A DNA stretch of 64,000 nucleotides from assembly GCA_949987705.1 (NCBI GenBank), contig CATLJY010000062.1:23790-87789 (forward strand), in the 5' to 3' direction. The notes beneath the pieces are model-generated. The model was not told the DNA's origin. It worked only from the letters and a program-made list of their open reading frames with translations, and made no database searches. Positions 52,536-62,565 of this stretch are shown one piece after another. Position 1 is the first letter of the stretch; each line of letters begins with the position of its first letter. The position numbers and the translations under genes are program-made. This DNA comes from Thereva unica (taxonomy: Eukaryota > Arthropoda > Insecta > Diptera > Therevidae).

Positions 52536-52579
52536 CTATGTAATCACTAAGAGTACAATATTGTTACCTATCCAAAAAT

Positions 52580-54213
52580 AGAGGTAGATATTGAAACAAA
52601 GCTAAATGCAGTCCGTGTTGCTACACAATGGACAGTACAAAATTGCCGATCCTTTAAAATAGTTGAGGATTCTGGATTAAAGGAATTGGCAGAATTCCTC
52701 ATATCAGTTGGTGCAAAATATGGAGAAAACGTAGATGTAAAAAAGGTATTGCCTCATCCAACAACAATTTCGAGGAATATTGGAAAATTATACACCATAT
52801 ATTTTAACAATATAAAAGAAGAAATCAATTTAATTAAAAAAATTGGATTTGGTCTCACATCAGACTTATGGACAGATAATTATTTAAGAAGGACTTATTT
52901 ATCGTTACAGTACACTTTATAAAAGATGGTCGATTATTTAAAAGGGTTTTAGGATTAATATCAATGGAAGGTATACAATGTACAGGTAAATATTTGTAAA
53001 GTTATTTACTATTTGTATTATTACTAGGAATGGTTGTGTTGTTTTAAGGTGTAAATGTAAACTTGAAAGTTCGTAATCTGTTAAAAGATTTTAATTGCGA
53101 GCTCAATGATAACGTCTATATAGTAACAGACAGAGGTCAAACATGGTTTCGGCATTTCGTTCATGCAATCATATTTTTTGTATAAACCATTTGCTTCACA
53201 ATACATTGGAAAAATCCATAAAAGAAATTACTGCAATTAAAGAATTGTGCGATATCTGCAGTAAGCTTGTTAAATATTTTAAAAAGTTGGGTATAAATTC
53301 ATCATTACAAACTACTTTGAAAAGTTTTGCACCTACACGATGGAACTCAATATATTACTTACTTCTTTCTATAGAGAAAAATTGGAGTGATATAACTAAT
53401 ATTTTACAGGAAAAAAATGAACTGCATAGAATTAACAATATTAATTTAAGCTACATAAGCGCAGTTGTTAAACTTCTACAGTTTTTTGAAGAAACATCAA
53501 AAAAATTGGAAGCTGAAAATTATGCAACATTGCTCCTTACATACGTACATGTTCATCATTTAAAGAAAGTTTGTGTAGCTAATATAGATGATTTAGTAAT
53601 TATTAAGCAGTTTAAAGAAAAGTTAAATGGTAATTTGCAATCAATTGTTTTGGAAAATATGACCATCTATCACAGAATTGCACTATTTCTATTCCCTATA
53701 GTAAATAAGCTAACGCAGTTTACGGAAACTGAGAAAAACCTAATTAAAGAAAAACGTAGGATCATAATGAAAGGTTATTTGGAAGAAATAAGTGAACAAG
53801 TAGACCAAAGTACTAGATCAACAGTTTCAGCGTATAATGCAGAACTTTTTGGAGACTTTATACAAAGAACAGAAATTATAAGTTCTGAAGAAATAATCAA
53901 TAAGGAAATACGTATGTATGAAAATACAAATATTGTCCTTCATAATGATTTTAATGCAGTACACTGGTGGTATTTGCACAGAACAGAGTTTCCGCTAATG
54001 TACAAAATGAGCTGTAAAATATTAGCTATACCAGCAAGTAGTGCCACTTCTGAAAGAACTTTTTCTGCAGCTAGAAATTTAATCACAGAAAAGAGGACTT
54101 CCATTGCTTTTAATTCTAGTAATGTAAATAAAATAATGTTTTTGCATTTGAACATTAACAAAAATGATATCTCCACTGAGTTACATAGAGAATCTGTACT
54201 TGTCATTGATTAA
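52580..54213 (+). pseudogene. hAT transposase, catalytic and dimerisation part, frameshifted
   Basis: Begins with AVRVATQWTVQNCRSFKIVED, as in Hermes/hobo-like transposases, then TSDLWTDNY with the first catalytic Asp region. A frameshift lies near 52,915. An intron is likely at 52,986-53,048 (GTAAAT...TTTTAAG), restoring CTGVNVNL. VTDRG is followed by a second frameshift near 53,137 and then MVSAFRSCNHIFCINHLLH. The C-terminus VHWWYLHR, IPASSATSERTFSAARNLI is the hAT dimerisation domain. It ends at TAA, 54,211-54,213. It is inactive because of the frameshifts and the LTR insertion. Confidence 0.88.
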
Positions 54214-55402
54214 TTTTGTAATTTTTTAGAAGACTGAATAAATTTTCTTTTCAATTAACAATGCACTTTTTATTTATGGATATGTAATTATTTTCATTCA
54301 CAAATAATAATCATTATACAATTTATAAATAGTGTTATACAGCAAACATAAGACTATAGCAACCAAAAAATAAATATAACAATTTTTCTTCACGCATATT
54401 TACAAAAAATATTCCGAAATATGTGATTATACTTTAAGTAAACTATTATTTTTTTCCGTCTCATATTTATTTATTTTTCAAATTAATTAGTGCGAACTCA
54501 CTGTACTCAGTGTTTGATACACTTATTTTAGTGAACACTTATTTTGGGTACACTTCTCTTTGAGTACAACAGCAGCCTTATATTTTGTTTCAATAAGCTT
54601 CGCTCTCTTCAACCAGAAATATCTCTTCATATCACTCATTCGATTCAAAAGCTTTATTGCAAAGACAGTGAGTATTTCATTTGCAACTGAATGTTTTGAA
54701 AAAGCTTTTGAATGCATTCGCGCAGATGCCTATTGTAAATGAAACAAACACTTCTTTGTGTAACCATTAGTATATTCACAAAATCAAAAATTTAAAAAAA
54801 AAATGAGATTCCACACACGAGTCGACAGAAACGAGACCGATTTGAAACTAGTTTGAACCTGCTTGCGTACGACTGTTCTTGCCGGTCGGAAGCAATATCA
54901 AGCTTGTACTTGCGTTGCATTCAGCGGTTCAATGATATGCGGCGAGTTTCCGCCAACACTTAATTTCGTAGTTGCACTCCGCCCATCTAAGTGACGAGTG
55001 TGTGCTATGTCGAATGCGGAAATATAAAAAAAAAAAGTTGTAAGTATTTGCGTTCCATGCATTCCATTCATGAATATTCCATCAAGTCGCATTTGAATAC
55101 ACGCACTTCTTTATTGTCTGTTACCGAAAGCAGCGCATGTACTTTTGGAAATGTCACCAGTTTCAGTTGCGTGGTTCTATTTGTACGTGTCAAAGTTCAT
55201 TCAACAAAATCTTCGTGAGCACAGAACACCGTTTGATGAAAAATCAGTTGCGATTGTGTGTGGACAAAGGTTTCATTTTGGTTGTAAACTGGTTGTGAGC
55301 GTGATAGTGGTGAAACCAGTTTGAAACTTTGATTGCAAATCCGTCGACCCATGTACATAGGGCCTCAATGTTTATGGAGTTCTTCCTTGAGTACCTTATT
55401 TT
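54214..55402 (+). other. 3' non-coding part of the hAT element
   Basis: No gene. AATAAA-type signals follow the transposase stop (near 54,236). GTACACT-type short motifs recur on both strands near 54,500-54,570 and also near the 5' end of the element (43,760 and 45,868), which may be subterminal transposase-binding repeats; that is inference. Confidence 0.5.
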
Positions 55403-55486
55403 AACGTGACAACGTCTTATAAATCGGTGCAGCTAGAAGGCATTTACGAAAAACATGTCACACTCAGATGCTGACGTCCATTCACA

Positions 55487-56184
55487 ATGAACGACGTACG
55501 GTAAGTTTTCGTCTACTGAGTATGTCATGAAATAGTAAAGTGATTAGATTAATGTCATTTACAACAATCACATTTAAACACAATTAAATTAACATTAATT
55601 AAATGACAGATTATTTATAACTTGAAATAAGGTTTAACGATATTACAAATCTCGAGTTTAGATTGTGTTTAAACCTCTTCAACATTTGTTACAATCGTTA
55701 CACTCAAAATCACAACTCACTTAACAACGCCTACGTAGCTTGTGCGAGCACCGGTAAAGCAGCAGCCCCTCTTGGTGGAACGACAGTTCACTCAGCGTTT
55801 CGTATCACAACTTCTAGAGTTCAAAAACTTCTATCCACCGAAACGTTGCAAGCCTATAGAAATATGTTCGTTGGCGTGAGAGCTGTTTTCATCGACGAGA
55901 TCAGCATGATGAGTGCCGCTATACTCGGTAAAATGAATTACCGACTGCAGCAGATTACCGGTGTTTACGACCAACCATTTGGAGGCATTTATGTGATCTT
56001 GTGCGGAGATTTTAGACAGCTACTACCGGTACGTGCCCTTCCGTGTTACGCAGTTCCAGGCAACCAACAGGGTGGAACTGTACTGTGGCAAAGCATCAAA
56101 TACTTTCCACTGGTACGTGTTGTACGACAAACTGACGAGCGTTTTCCACGATTCTCACCAAAATTGGAAATGGACTTAAACTAA
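55487..56184 (+). pseudogene. Helentron helicase fragment with predicted spliced start
   Basis: ATG at 55,487 begins a 14-nt exon (MNDV plus two bases of the next codon) ending at a GTAAGT donor at 55,501. The acceptor TTTAG at 55,657-55,661 joins it in frame to the helicase frame LCLNLFNICYNRYTQ. Motifs ACASTGKAAAPLGG, FIDEISMMS and LCGDFRQLLPV follow, and Walker A is missing. A one-base deletion at about 56,140 (after TDERF) shifts the frame and ends it at 56,184. Copy 4 shares this lesion. The splice is a prediction. Confidence 0.75.
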
Positions 56185-56264
56185 GTCTCAATAACATCGC
56201 ACTTATTGAGTCCAGGCACAAGAGCGAATCCTGGTGCAAAGAGAACGTTCCCAACGCTGTTCGG

Positions 56265-57809
56265 TTGTATTACAGTAACGAAGAAGTTGAGTCTTACAAT
56301 CGAAGTGCAATTAACAACGCACACAACTGTATCACCACTGATATTATGCTTGGATATTCAGATAATTCTGAAAAGCGCCAGTATCAAGGGCAACTTCACA
56401 AGATGTCGGTTTCGGAGACGGACGGATTGCCATACATGTTGCCATTAGCAGAAGGGTATCCTTACATGATTACCTCTAACATCGATGTTTCGGATGGATT
56501 GGTTAACGGTGCTATGGAACCTTGCGACCATGACCATTCTGCCGCAGCAGGTCCATCGACAAGCACAACTTTGCCGCCAACCAAAGATGTTATCATCACT
56601 CTTTGGTTTGAGTTCCCAGACAAAAATACGGGTGCCAAAGCCAAAATCAAATGTCGACCACATGTGCTTAGCAAACCAAATACTTTGTCCGTCGATTGGG
56701 TACCAGTGTACAAAAAGATTGTTAACATTACACTGTCTAAATCAGTGAAATGCAAACGAAAACAGTTTCCATGCGTGCCTGCTTGTGCCATTACGATCCA
56801 CAAGTCCCAAGGTGGGACATTTGAAGTCATCGTTTATAAGTACTCTCCCAAGCAACCACAACAATTGGGGTATGTGGCCATGAGTCGCGTAACGAGTATC
56901 AACGGCTTGCACATCATTACGGACAAGGTTTCTTGCTTCAATTTCAAACATGGTCGACAAGGAAACGACTCAGACACTACGCGAGATATCCGCGATGAAT
57001 ACAATCGACTTGGTCGACACCCTCTCAACACAATCACCAAAAAAGCAGTAAAATTTTGTGATGACGCTACCGACGCTGGACAAACTATCGTGACGAACAT
57101 CAACTGTCAAAGTTTAAGCGCCCACGCCATGGACATGGAAACGGATATAGTCATACCAAGATCTGACTATTTAGTACTGACCGAAACGTGGATGCGAGAC
57201 AATCGTGAACCAGTTCCAATCAAGGATTATGAGTGCATATCCAGAAAGAACAATCAAACAAACTCAGATACCAACGCAGCTGGTGGAGTAGCGATCTATC
57301 GCAAATTATCATCGACATCTACAGCAAAAGTAGTCCAAATTGCGATTACAGACGCAGCTCGTCACATCGTAACTGCAGGTGACATGTGCTTGGCTGAAGT
57401 TACTTGCTTTACCGCTGATACTATCTTCAAGTTTGTGCTCAGCGCTGTATATATTCATCCAGGAGCTAGGTTGCAGGACATCGGAATGTTACTATCCCAA
57501 GGACTCAATCCGTATGTTCACAACAGCCAGTCCGTGCATCCGTTCCTGGAAGTCGATTCTAGCATACCAGTCCTTCTGTGTGGTGATTTCAACACCAATG
57601 TGAAGACTGACGACAGGTTTCTCAAATTCATGAAAGATATGTACAATCTCGAATGCGTATCAGATGTTTCTAAGTCAACTACATTAAAAGTAACAATCAT
57701 CGACTTGACTTTCGCAAGGCACATCACAATGGAAACACTTCCTTTTATTTCATATTTCTCATATCATCGTCCTATCCTTAACAGAATTACCCAGATTAAA
57801 AACAGTTGA
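56265..57809 (+). pseudogene. Helentron helicase C-terminus plus AP-endonuclease-like domain
   Basis: Open for 514 codons: YYSNEEVESYNRSAINNAH, SETDGLPYMLPLAEGYPYM, motif V AITIHKSQGGTFEV, motif VI YVAMSRVTSINGLHI, then the endonuclease-like domain with YLVLTETWMRDN, NAAGGVAIYRK, LLCGDFNTNV and SYHRPIL. This is the longest uninterrupted version in the window. The upstream frameshift near 56,140 detaches it from the helicase N-terminal fragment. Confidence 0.85.
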
Positions 57810-58143
57810 ATTTCAGTATAGAGAAGTTCAGAAAGACAACGTCTTCTTGTCACGTAAAAACTTCGCCCGTATATGGACTTTACAGGCAACCAGATTTTTT
57901 TTTTGCGATAATTCGATCACTCGAGAAATTGCAATAAAAGAAGAAGCGGCACATTGAGTGAGCGAGCCGAGCCGAGCTAGCGCGAAGTGCTCCGGGGTGG
58001 GCGAACGCTGCTACTCGCAGATCGCTTCGCCGACCTATATGAACTGCGCAAAAATTAACCGAATACTTCGGCCGAATGTACGGGTCGGTAAATTTTTGGC
58101 CGAATATTCGTATTCGGTCGAACTCATATACGGCGCATCTCCA

Positions 58144-58476
58144 ATATAAACACTATCTGGTTAGAATTTTGGGTCAAAATATCTTAAACAAGTCCAAAAA
58201 TTGCCTTCAAATTTGAAAATTAATTACCCTTTAATTTTTGTGCTTCGATTCGTATGAGGTTTTTTCTCTTTTAAAATGTATTATTTTATGGAGATGAACA
58301 AGAAAGCTTTTTTAAACTTCAAAAAAGTGAAAAAAAAAAATCTAATTTTTTCGTTAATATTTTCAAAATAGCTTTTCGACTTTTTCCAGATTCTGTTGAT
58401 AGTTTGAAAAAATGAAATGAAAATTATAAAAATGACGATTTTCTTACAAATCCATAATTTTGGCTCATATACTAAT
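58144..58476. other. AT-rich spacer right of the hAT element
   Basis: After the ATATAAAC duplication no gene or element end is visible until the rolling-circle fragment at 58,477. Confidence 0.45.
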
Positions 58477-58536
58477 TTAGTTGGGATGTGGGTTTGACCC
58501 CCTTCTGCCCGCACGATTAACTTCCCAGTATGATGA
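58477..58536 (-). mobile_element. 3' end fragment of a DINE-1/HINE-like element
   Basis: TTGGGATGTGGGTTTGACCC ... TTAACTTCCCAGTATGATG matches the complement of the 3' hairpin and subterminal repeat of the copies at 13,620 and 35,897, with changes in the hairpin. The remainder of that element is not contiguous. Confidence 0.75.
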
Positions 58537-59164
58537 ACGAAAATGGAATAAACTGACTTCTTACTAAATAGTCATACGTTTAGCACAAGTGGAGAATTGG
58601 CTAGTATCAGAACTGATGACAAACCAATCCCGAGAGAAGCTAGTTCAAATAACTATAATAGTAGTAAATCCACAAGATTTTTCTAGAGAATTGGTTTTTC
58701 CTGAACGTTAGCAAACAAACATGTCCTCCGTATTTCGTTCGCTGCACTAAAGCGGGTGTTCAAATTCACGTACTGAGAAGCGAATGACTTCATTTGGAAA
58801 TTCCAAAGCTTTCCGGAGATATAAGCAAAACTGCAACTGTTAAGTACTTGTCAGACTTGACCAAAAAGAAATCCGGAAATCCCGGGATAAACCGCAATTT
58901 CCTGAAACTGTATCACGCGTAGAAAACAATTCTATGTCAAAAAGTGCTAATCCAAGGTTTGAAAAATTCGCGCTGTTTGTAAAGGGTAACGAAATTTTTG
59001 CACAATTTGGAAAGGTTGTCGGATTTGACAAGTGATGTTTTGTTCGAAGGCTATCGCTGTGCAGAACCCAAAAAAGATCACTTCGTTAAGAACGGGTCTC
59101 ATTCCATCGAGTTTATTAGATATCAGCAAAACTTGTCTTTCTGACAATTAGCCGAAGTTTTTCT
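58537..59164. other. Spacer, no gene recognised
   Basis: Only short frames without motifs. It lies between two pieces of rolling-circle element and could be an insertion in a single older copy, but ends and duplications are not visible. Confidence 0.4.
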
Positions 59165-59320
59165 ATTTAAACAAATAAGGCCCCACCGAATATTATGAAA
59201 TTTTTTTCAGAATATTTCTTCCTTAATATTCTTTTGCGGCATCTCAATGAAGTCGATATAGTTTTTAGTTTGGGCGGTATCGTGCAGGTACAAAAATCAT
59301 AAACGTCTTTTAAACAAAAA
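59165..59320 (-). mobile_element. DINE-1/HINE-like fragment, left piece of a split copy
   Basis: Contains one ~146-bp unit (AATGAAGTCGATATAGTTTTTAG, shortened here to its core TCGATATAGTTTTTAG, and GTATCGTGCAGGTACAAAAA) and stops in the A run CTTTTAAACAAAAAAA, where the Helentron 3' end begins. It continues at 62,264. Confidence 0.75.
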
Positions 59321-59340
59321 AAAATCTGGTTGCCTGTAAA

Positions 59341-59963
59341 GGCCGGTCCACACGCTACGTTTTGCACAACCTTTTGTCTGCGCAGTTCAACACGTTGCAG
59401 ATAAAACGTTGCGTGTGGATCGGAAAACTTCGCAGTTTTGAGTCCGGCGGGAAGACGGTACAGTTGCAGCGATAACTGAGCAAATGAGCTTTGAAATCCA
59501 TGATCTGTGCGGACAAGTCGGTGCATGTGAACGCTTGCTCCTCAGTTTTTCCTAATCACGCGACGATGACTGACCTTCAGTAAAGTTCTCGGGAGTTTCT
59601 AACTGATTGCACTTTATGAGAGTTTCCCATGCATTTGGATTGTTAAATCGAAGGAGTACAGTAACAGGGAGAAATAATCTAGCAATAATCTAATATGGGA
59701 AAATTCCCGCCCTTTTAGAAGCCATTTCCGCGACCACTTTGAACGCCCGGTTCTTTTTAGATGTTTCAATCTTTTTTTTTTAACAAGACAGCATGCAAAA
59801 ATTGACCACAGTAGAACCTCCTCCATGACGATATCACACAAGACTGAGCGAAAAATGCAAATATGACTGCACCGTCTGGACGCTCAAAATTACAACGTTT
59901 TCATTCCGTCTTAAGACTGCGCAGACTTAAAAGGTTGTGCAAAACGTAGCGTGTGGACCGGCC
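59341..59963. mobile_element. MITE with about 46-bp terminal inverted repeats
   Basis: Begins GGCCGGTCCACACGCTACG and ends with its complement. The inverted repeats extend about 46 bp with a 2-bp difference, and CGTTGCGTGTGGATCGG is a subterminal echo. No coding capacity. Flanks read TAAA and TTTA, which are not a normal target duplication because Helentron sequence between the two flanks has been lost. The superfamily is undecided (PIF/Harbinger-like or Merlin-like ends are possible). Confidence 0.8.
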
Positions 59964-61430
59964 TTTAGAAACATCTGATACGCATTCGAGATTGTACATA
60001 TCTTTCATGAATTTGAGAAACCTGTCGTCAGTCTTCACATTGGTGTTGAAATCACCACACAGAAGGACTGGTATGCTAGAATCAACTTCCAGGAACGGAT
60101 GCACGGACTGGCTGTTGTGAACATACGGATTGAGTCCTTGGGATAGTAACATTCCGATGTCCTGCAACCTAGCTCCTGGATGAATATATACAGCGCTGAG
60201 CACAAACTTGAAGATAGTATCAGCGGTAAAGCAAGTAACTTCAGCCAAGCACATGTCACCTGCAGTTACGATGTGACGAGCTGCGTCTGTAATCGCAATT
60301 TGGACTACTTTTGCTGTAGATGTCGATGATAATTTGCGATAGATCGCTACTCCACCAGCTGCGTTGGTATCTGAGTTTGTTTGATTGTTCTTTCTGGATA
60401 TGCACTCATAATCCTTGATTGGAACTGGTTCACGATTGTCTCGCATCCACGTTTCGGTCAGTACTAAATAGTCAGATCTTGGTATGACTATATCCGTTTC
60501 CATGTCCATGGCGTGGGCGCTTAAACTTTGACAGTTGATGTTCGTCACGATAGTTTGTCCAGCGTCGGTAGCGTCATCATAAAATTTTACTGCTTTTTTG
60601 GTGATTGTGTTGAGAGGGTGTCGACCAAGTCGATTGTATTCATCGCGGATATCTCGCGTAGTGTCTGAGTCGTTTCCCTTGTCGACCATGTTTGAAATTG
60701 AAGCAAGAAACCTTGTCCGTAATGATGTGCAAGCCGTTGATACTCGTTACGCGACTCATGGCCACATACCCCAATTGTTGTGGTTGCTTGGGAGAGTACT
60801 TATAAACGATGACTTCAAATGTCCCACCTTGGGACTTGTGGATCGTAATGGCACAAGCAGGCACGCATGGAAACTGTTTTCGTTTGCATTTCACTGATTT
60901 AGACAGTGTAATGTTAACAATCTTTTTTGTACACTGGTACCCAATCGACGGACAAAGTATTTGGTTTGCTAAGCACATGTGGTCGACATTTGATTTTGGC
61001 TTTGGCACCCGTATTTTTGTCTGGGAACTCAAACCAAAGAGTGATGATAACATCTTTGGTTGGCGGCAAAGTTGTGCTTGTCGATGGACCTGCTGCGGCA
61101 GAATGGTCATCTGCGTTGGCCGGTTGACGTTCGATGTGTCGCAAGGTTCCATAGCACCGTTAACCAATCCATCCGAAACATCGATGTTAGAGGTAATCAT
61201 GTAAGGATACCCTTCTGCTAATGGCAACATGTATGGCAATCCGTCCGTCTCCGAAACCGACATCTTGTGAAGTTGCCCTTGATACTGGCGCTTTTCAGAA
61301 TTATCTGAATATCCAAGCATAATATCAGTGGTGATACAGTTGTGTGCGTTGTTAATTGAACTTCGATTGTAAGACTCAACTTCTTCGTTACTGTAATACA
61401 ACCGAACAGCGTTGGGAACGTTCTCTTTGC
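59964..61430 (-). pseudogene. Helentron helicase motifs V-VI and truncated endonuclease-like domain
   Basis: Frames 60,640-61,401 and 59,901-60,689 together parallel the 56,265-57,809 ORF. Motifs V and VI and YLVLTETWMRDN, NAAGGVAIYRK and LLCGDFNTN are present. The domain is cut after VSDVSK by the MITE junction at 59,963, losing the SYH motif. Further breaks are the ~28-bp insertion near 61,120, an extra base in an A run near 60,925 and a frame change near 60,680. Confidence 0.8.
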
Positions 61431-61480
61431 ACAGGATTCGCTCTTGTGCCTGGACTCAATAAGTGCGATGTTATTGAGAC

Positions 61481-62002
61481 TTAGTTTAAGTCCATTTCCA
61501 ATTTTGGTGAGAATCGTGGAAAACGCTCGTCAGTTTGTCGTACAACACGTACCAGTGGAAAGTATTTGATGCTTTGCCACAGTACAGTTCCACCCTGTTG
61601 GTTGCCTGGAACTGCGTAACACGGAAGGGCACGTACCGGTAGTAGCTGTCTAAAATCTCCGCACAAGATCACATAAATGCCTCCAAATGGTTGGTCGTAA
61701 ACACCGGTAATCTGCTGCAGTCGGTAATTCATTTTACCGAGTATAGCGGCACTCATCATGCTGATCTCGTCGATGAAAACAGCTCTCACGCCAACGAACA
61801 TATTTCTATAGGCTTGCAACGTTTCGGTGAATAGAAGTTTTTGAACTCTAGAAGTTGTGATACGAAACGCTGAGTGAACTGTCGTTCCACCAAGAGGGGC
61901 TGCTGCTTTACCGGTGCTCGCACAAGCTACGTAGGCGTTGTTAAGTGAGTTGTGATTTTGAGTGTAACGATTGTAACAAATGTTGAAGAGGTTTAAACAC
62001 AA
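61481..62002 (-). pseudogene. Helentron helicase fragment, motifs Ia-III
   Basis: Same as the copy 3 fragment: ACASTGKAAAPLGG, FIDEISMMS and LCGDFRQLLPV, ending early because of the shared one-base deletion near 61,524. The predicted 5' splice donor of the short first exon here reads GCAAGT instead of GTAAGT (near 62,160). Confidence 0.8.
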
Positions 62003-62263
62003 TCTAAACTCGAGATTTGTAATATCGTTAAACCTTATTTCAAGTTATAAATAATCTGTCATTTAATTAATGTTAATTTAATTGTGTTTAAATGTGATTG
62101 TTGTAAATGACATTAATCTAATCACTTTACTATTTCATGACATACTCAGTAGACGAAAACTTGCCGTACGTCGTTCATTGTGAATGGACGTCAGCATCTG
62201 AGTGTGACATGTTTTTCGTAAATGCCTTCTAGCTGCGTCGATTTATAAGACGTTGTCACGTCA

Positions 62264-62565
62264 AAAAAAAAAAAAACAACGATTCGACCGAATTTTAAGA
62301 AAATCTTTTCAGATCATATTTTGGTTAATACTCTTCGAACGGCATGTCAACTAAGTCGATATCTTTTATAGTTCGCGCGATATCGTGCAGGTACAAAAAT
62401 CACTTTTGTCATTTAAACCATAAAACCGCTCGACCAAATATTATAAAATCTTTTCAGATTATATTGTCCCTAATACGCTTCGAACGGCACCTCAAATAAG
62501 TCAATATCTTTCGTGGTTCGGGCGATATCGTGCAGGTACAAAAATCACTTACGCCACTTAAACAA
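62264..62565 (-). mobile_element. DINE-1/HINE-like fragment, right piece of a split copy
   Basis: Two ~146-bp units of both subtypes (TTTTGGTTAATACTCTTCG and ATTGTCCCTAATACGCTTCG), continuing the piece at 59,165-59,320. It breaks off at CTTAAACAAACTAGTGGGAT near 62,565 without a 5' end. Confidence 0.78.

Larger units (their letters stand above)
55403..57904 (+). mobile_element. Helentron deletion derivative, copy 3
   Basis: Starts AACGTGACAACGTCTTATAA and ends with the GTCACGTAAAAACTTCGCCC segment and an oligo-T tail. It sits in an AT-rich part of the hAT element without an obvious target duplication, as expected for rolling-circle elements. Same internal structure as copies 1 and 4. Confidence 0.85.
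43612..58143 (+). mobile_element. hAT transposon of about 3.9 kb, carrying three nested elements
   Basis: Terminal repeats TAGAGATGCGCCG (43,612) and its imperfect complement CGGCGCATCTCCA (ending 58,143) are flanked by identical 8-bp target duplications ATATAAAC (43,604-43,611 and 58,144-58,151). Subtracting the P-like element, the LTR retrotransposon and the Helentron with their duplications leaves about 3.9 kb, the normal size of an autonomous hAT element. The transposase lies on the plus strand in several pieces. Confidence 0.92.
59320..62263 (-). mobile_element. Helentron deletion derivative, copy 4, inserted in a HINE
   Basis: Minus-strand copy with 5' end at 62,263 (TGACGTGACAACGTCTTATA) and 3' end at about 59,320. 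Both flanks are A runs of the same HINE-type element, giving a clear insertion into an A/T homopolymer. About 205 bp near the 3' end are missing and replaced by a 623-bp MITE. It also has an insertion of about 28 bp near 61,109-61,137 and shares the helicase frameshift of copy 3. Confidence 0.83.
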
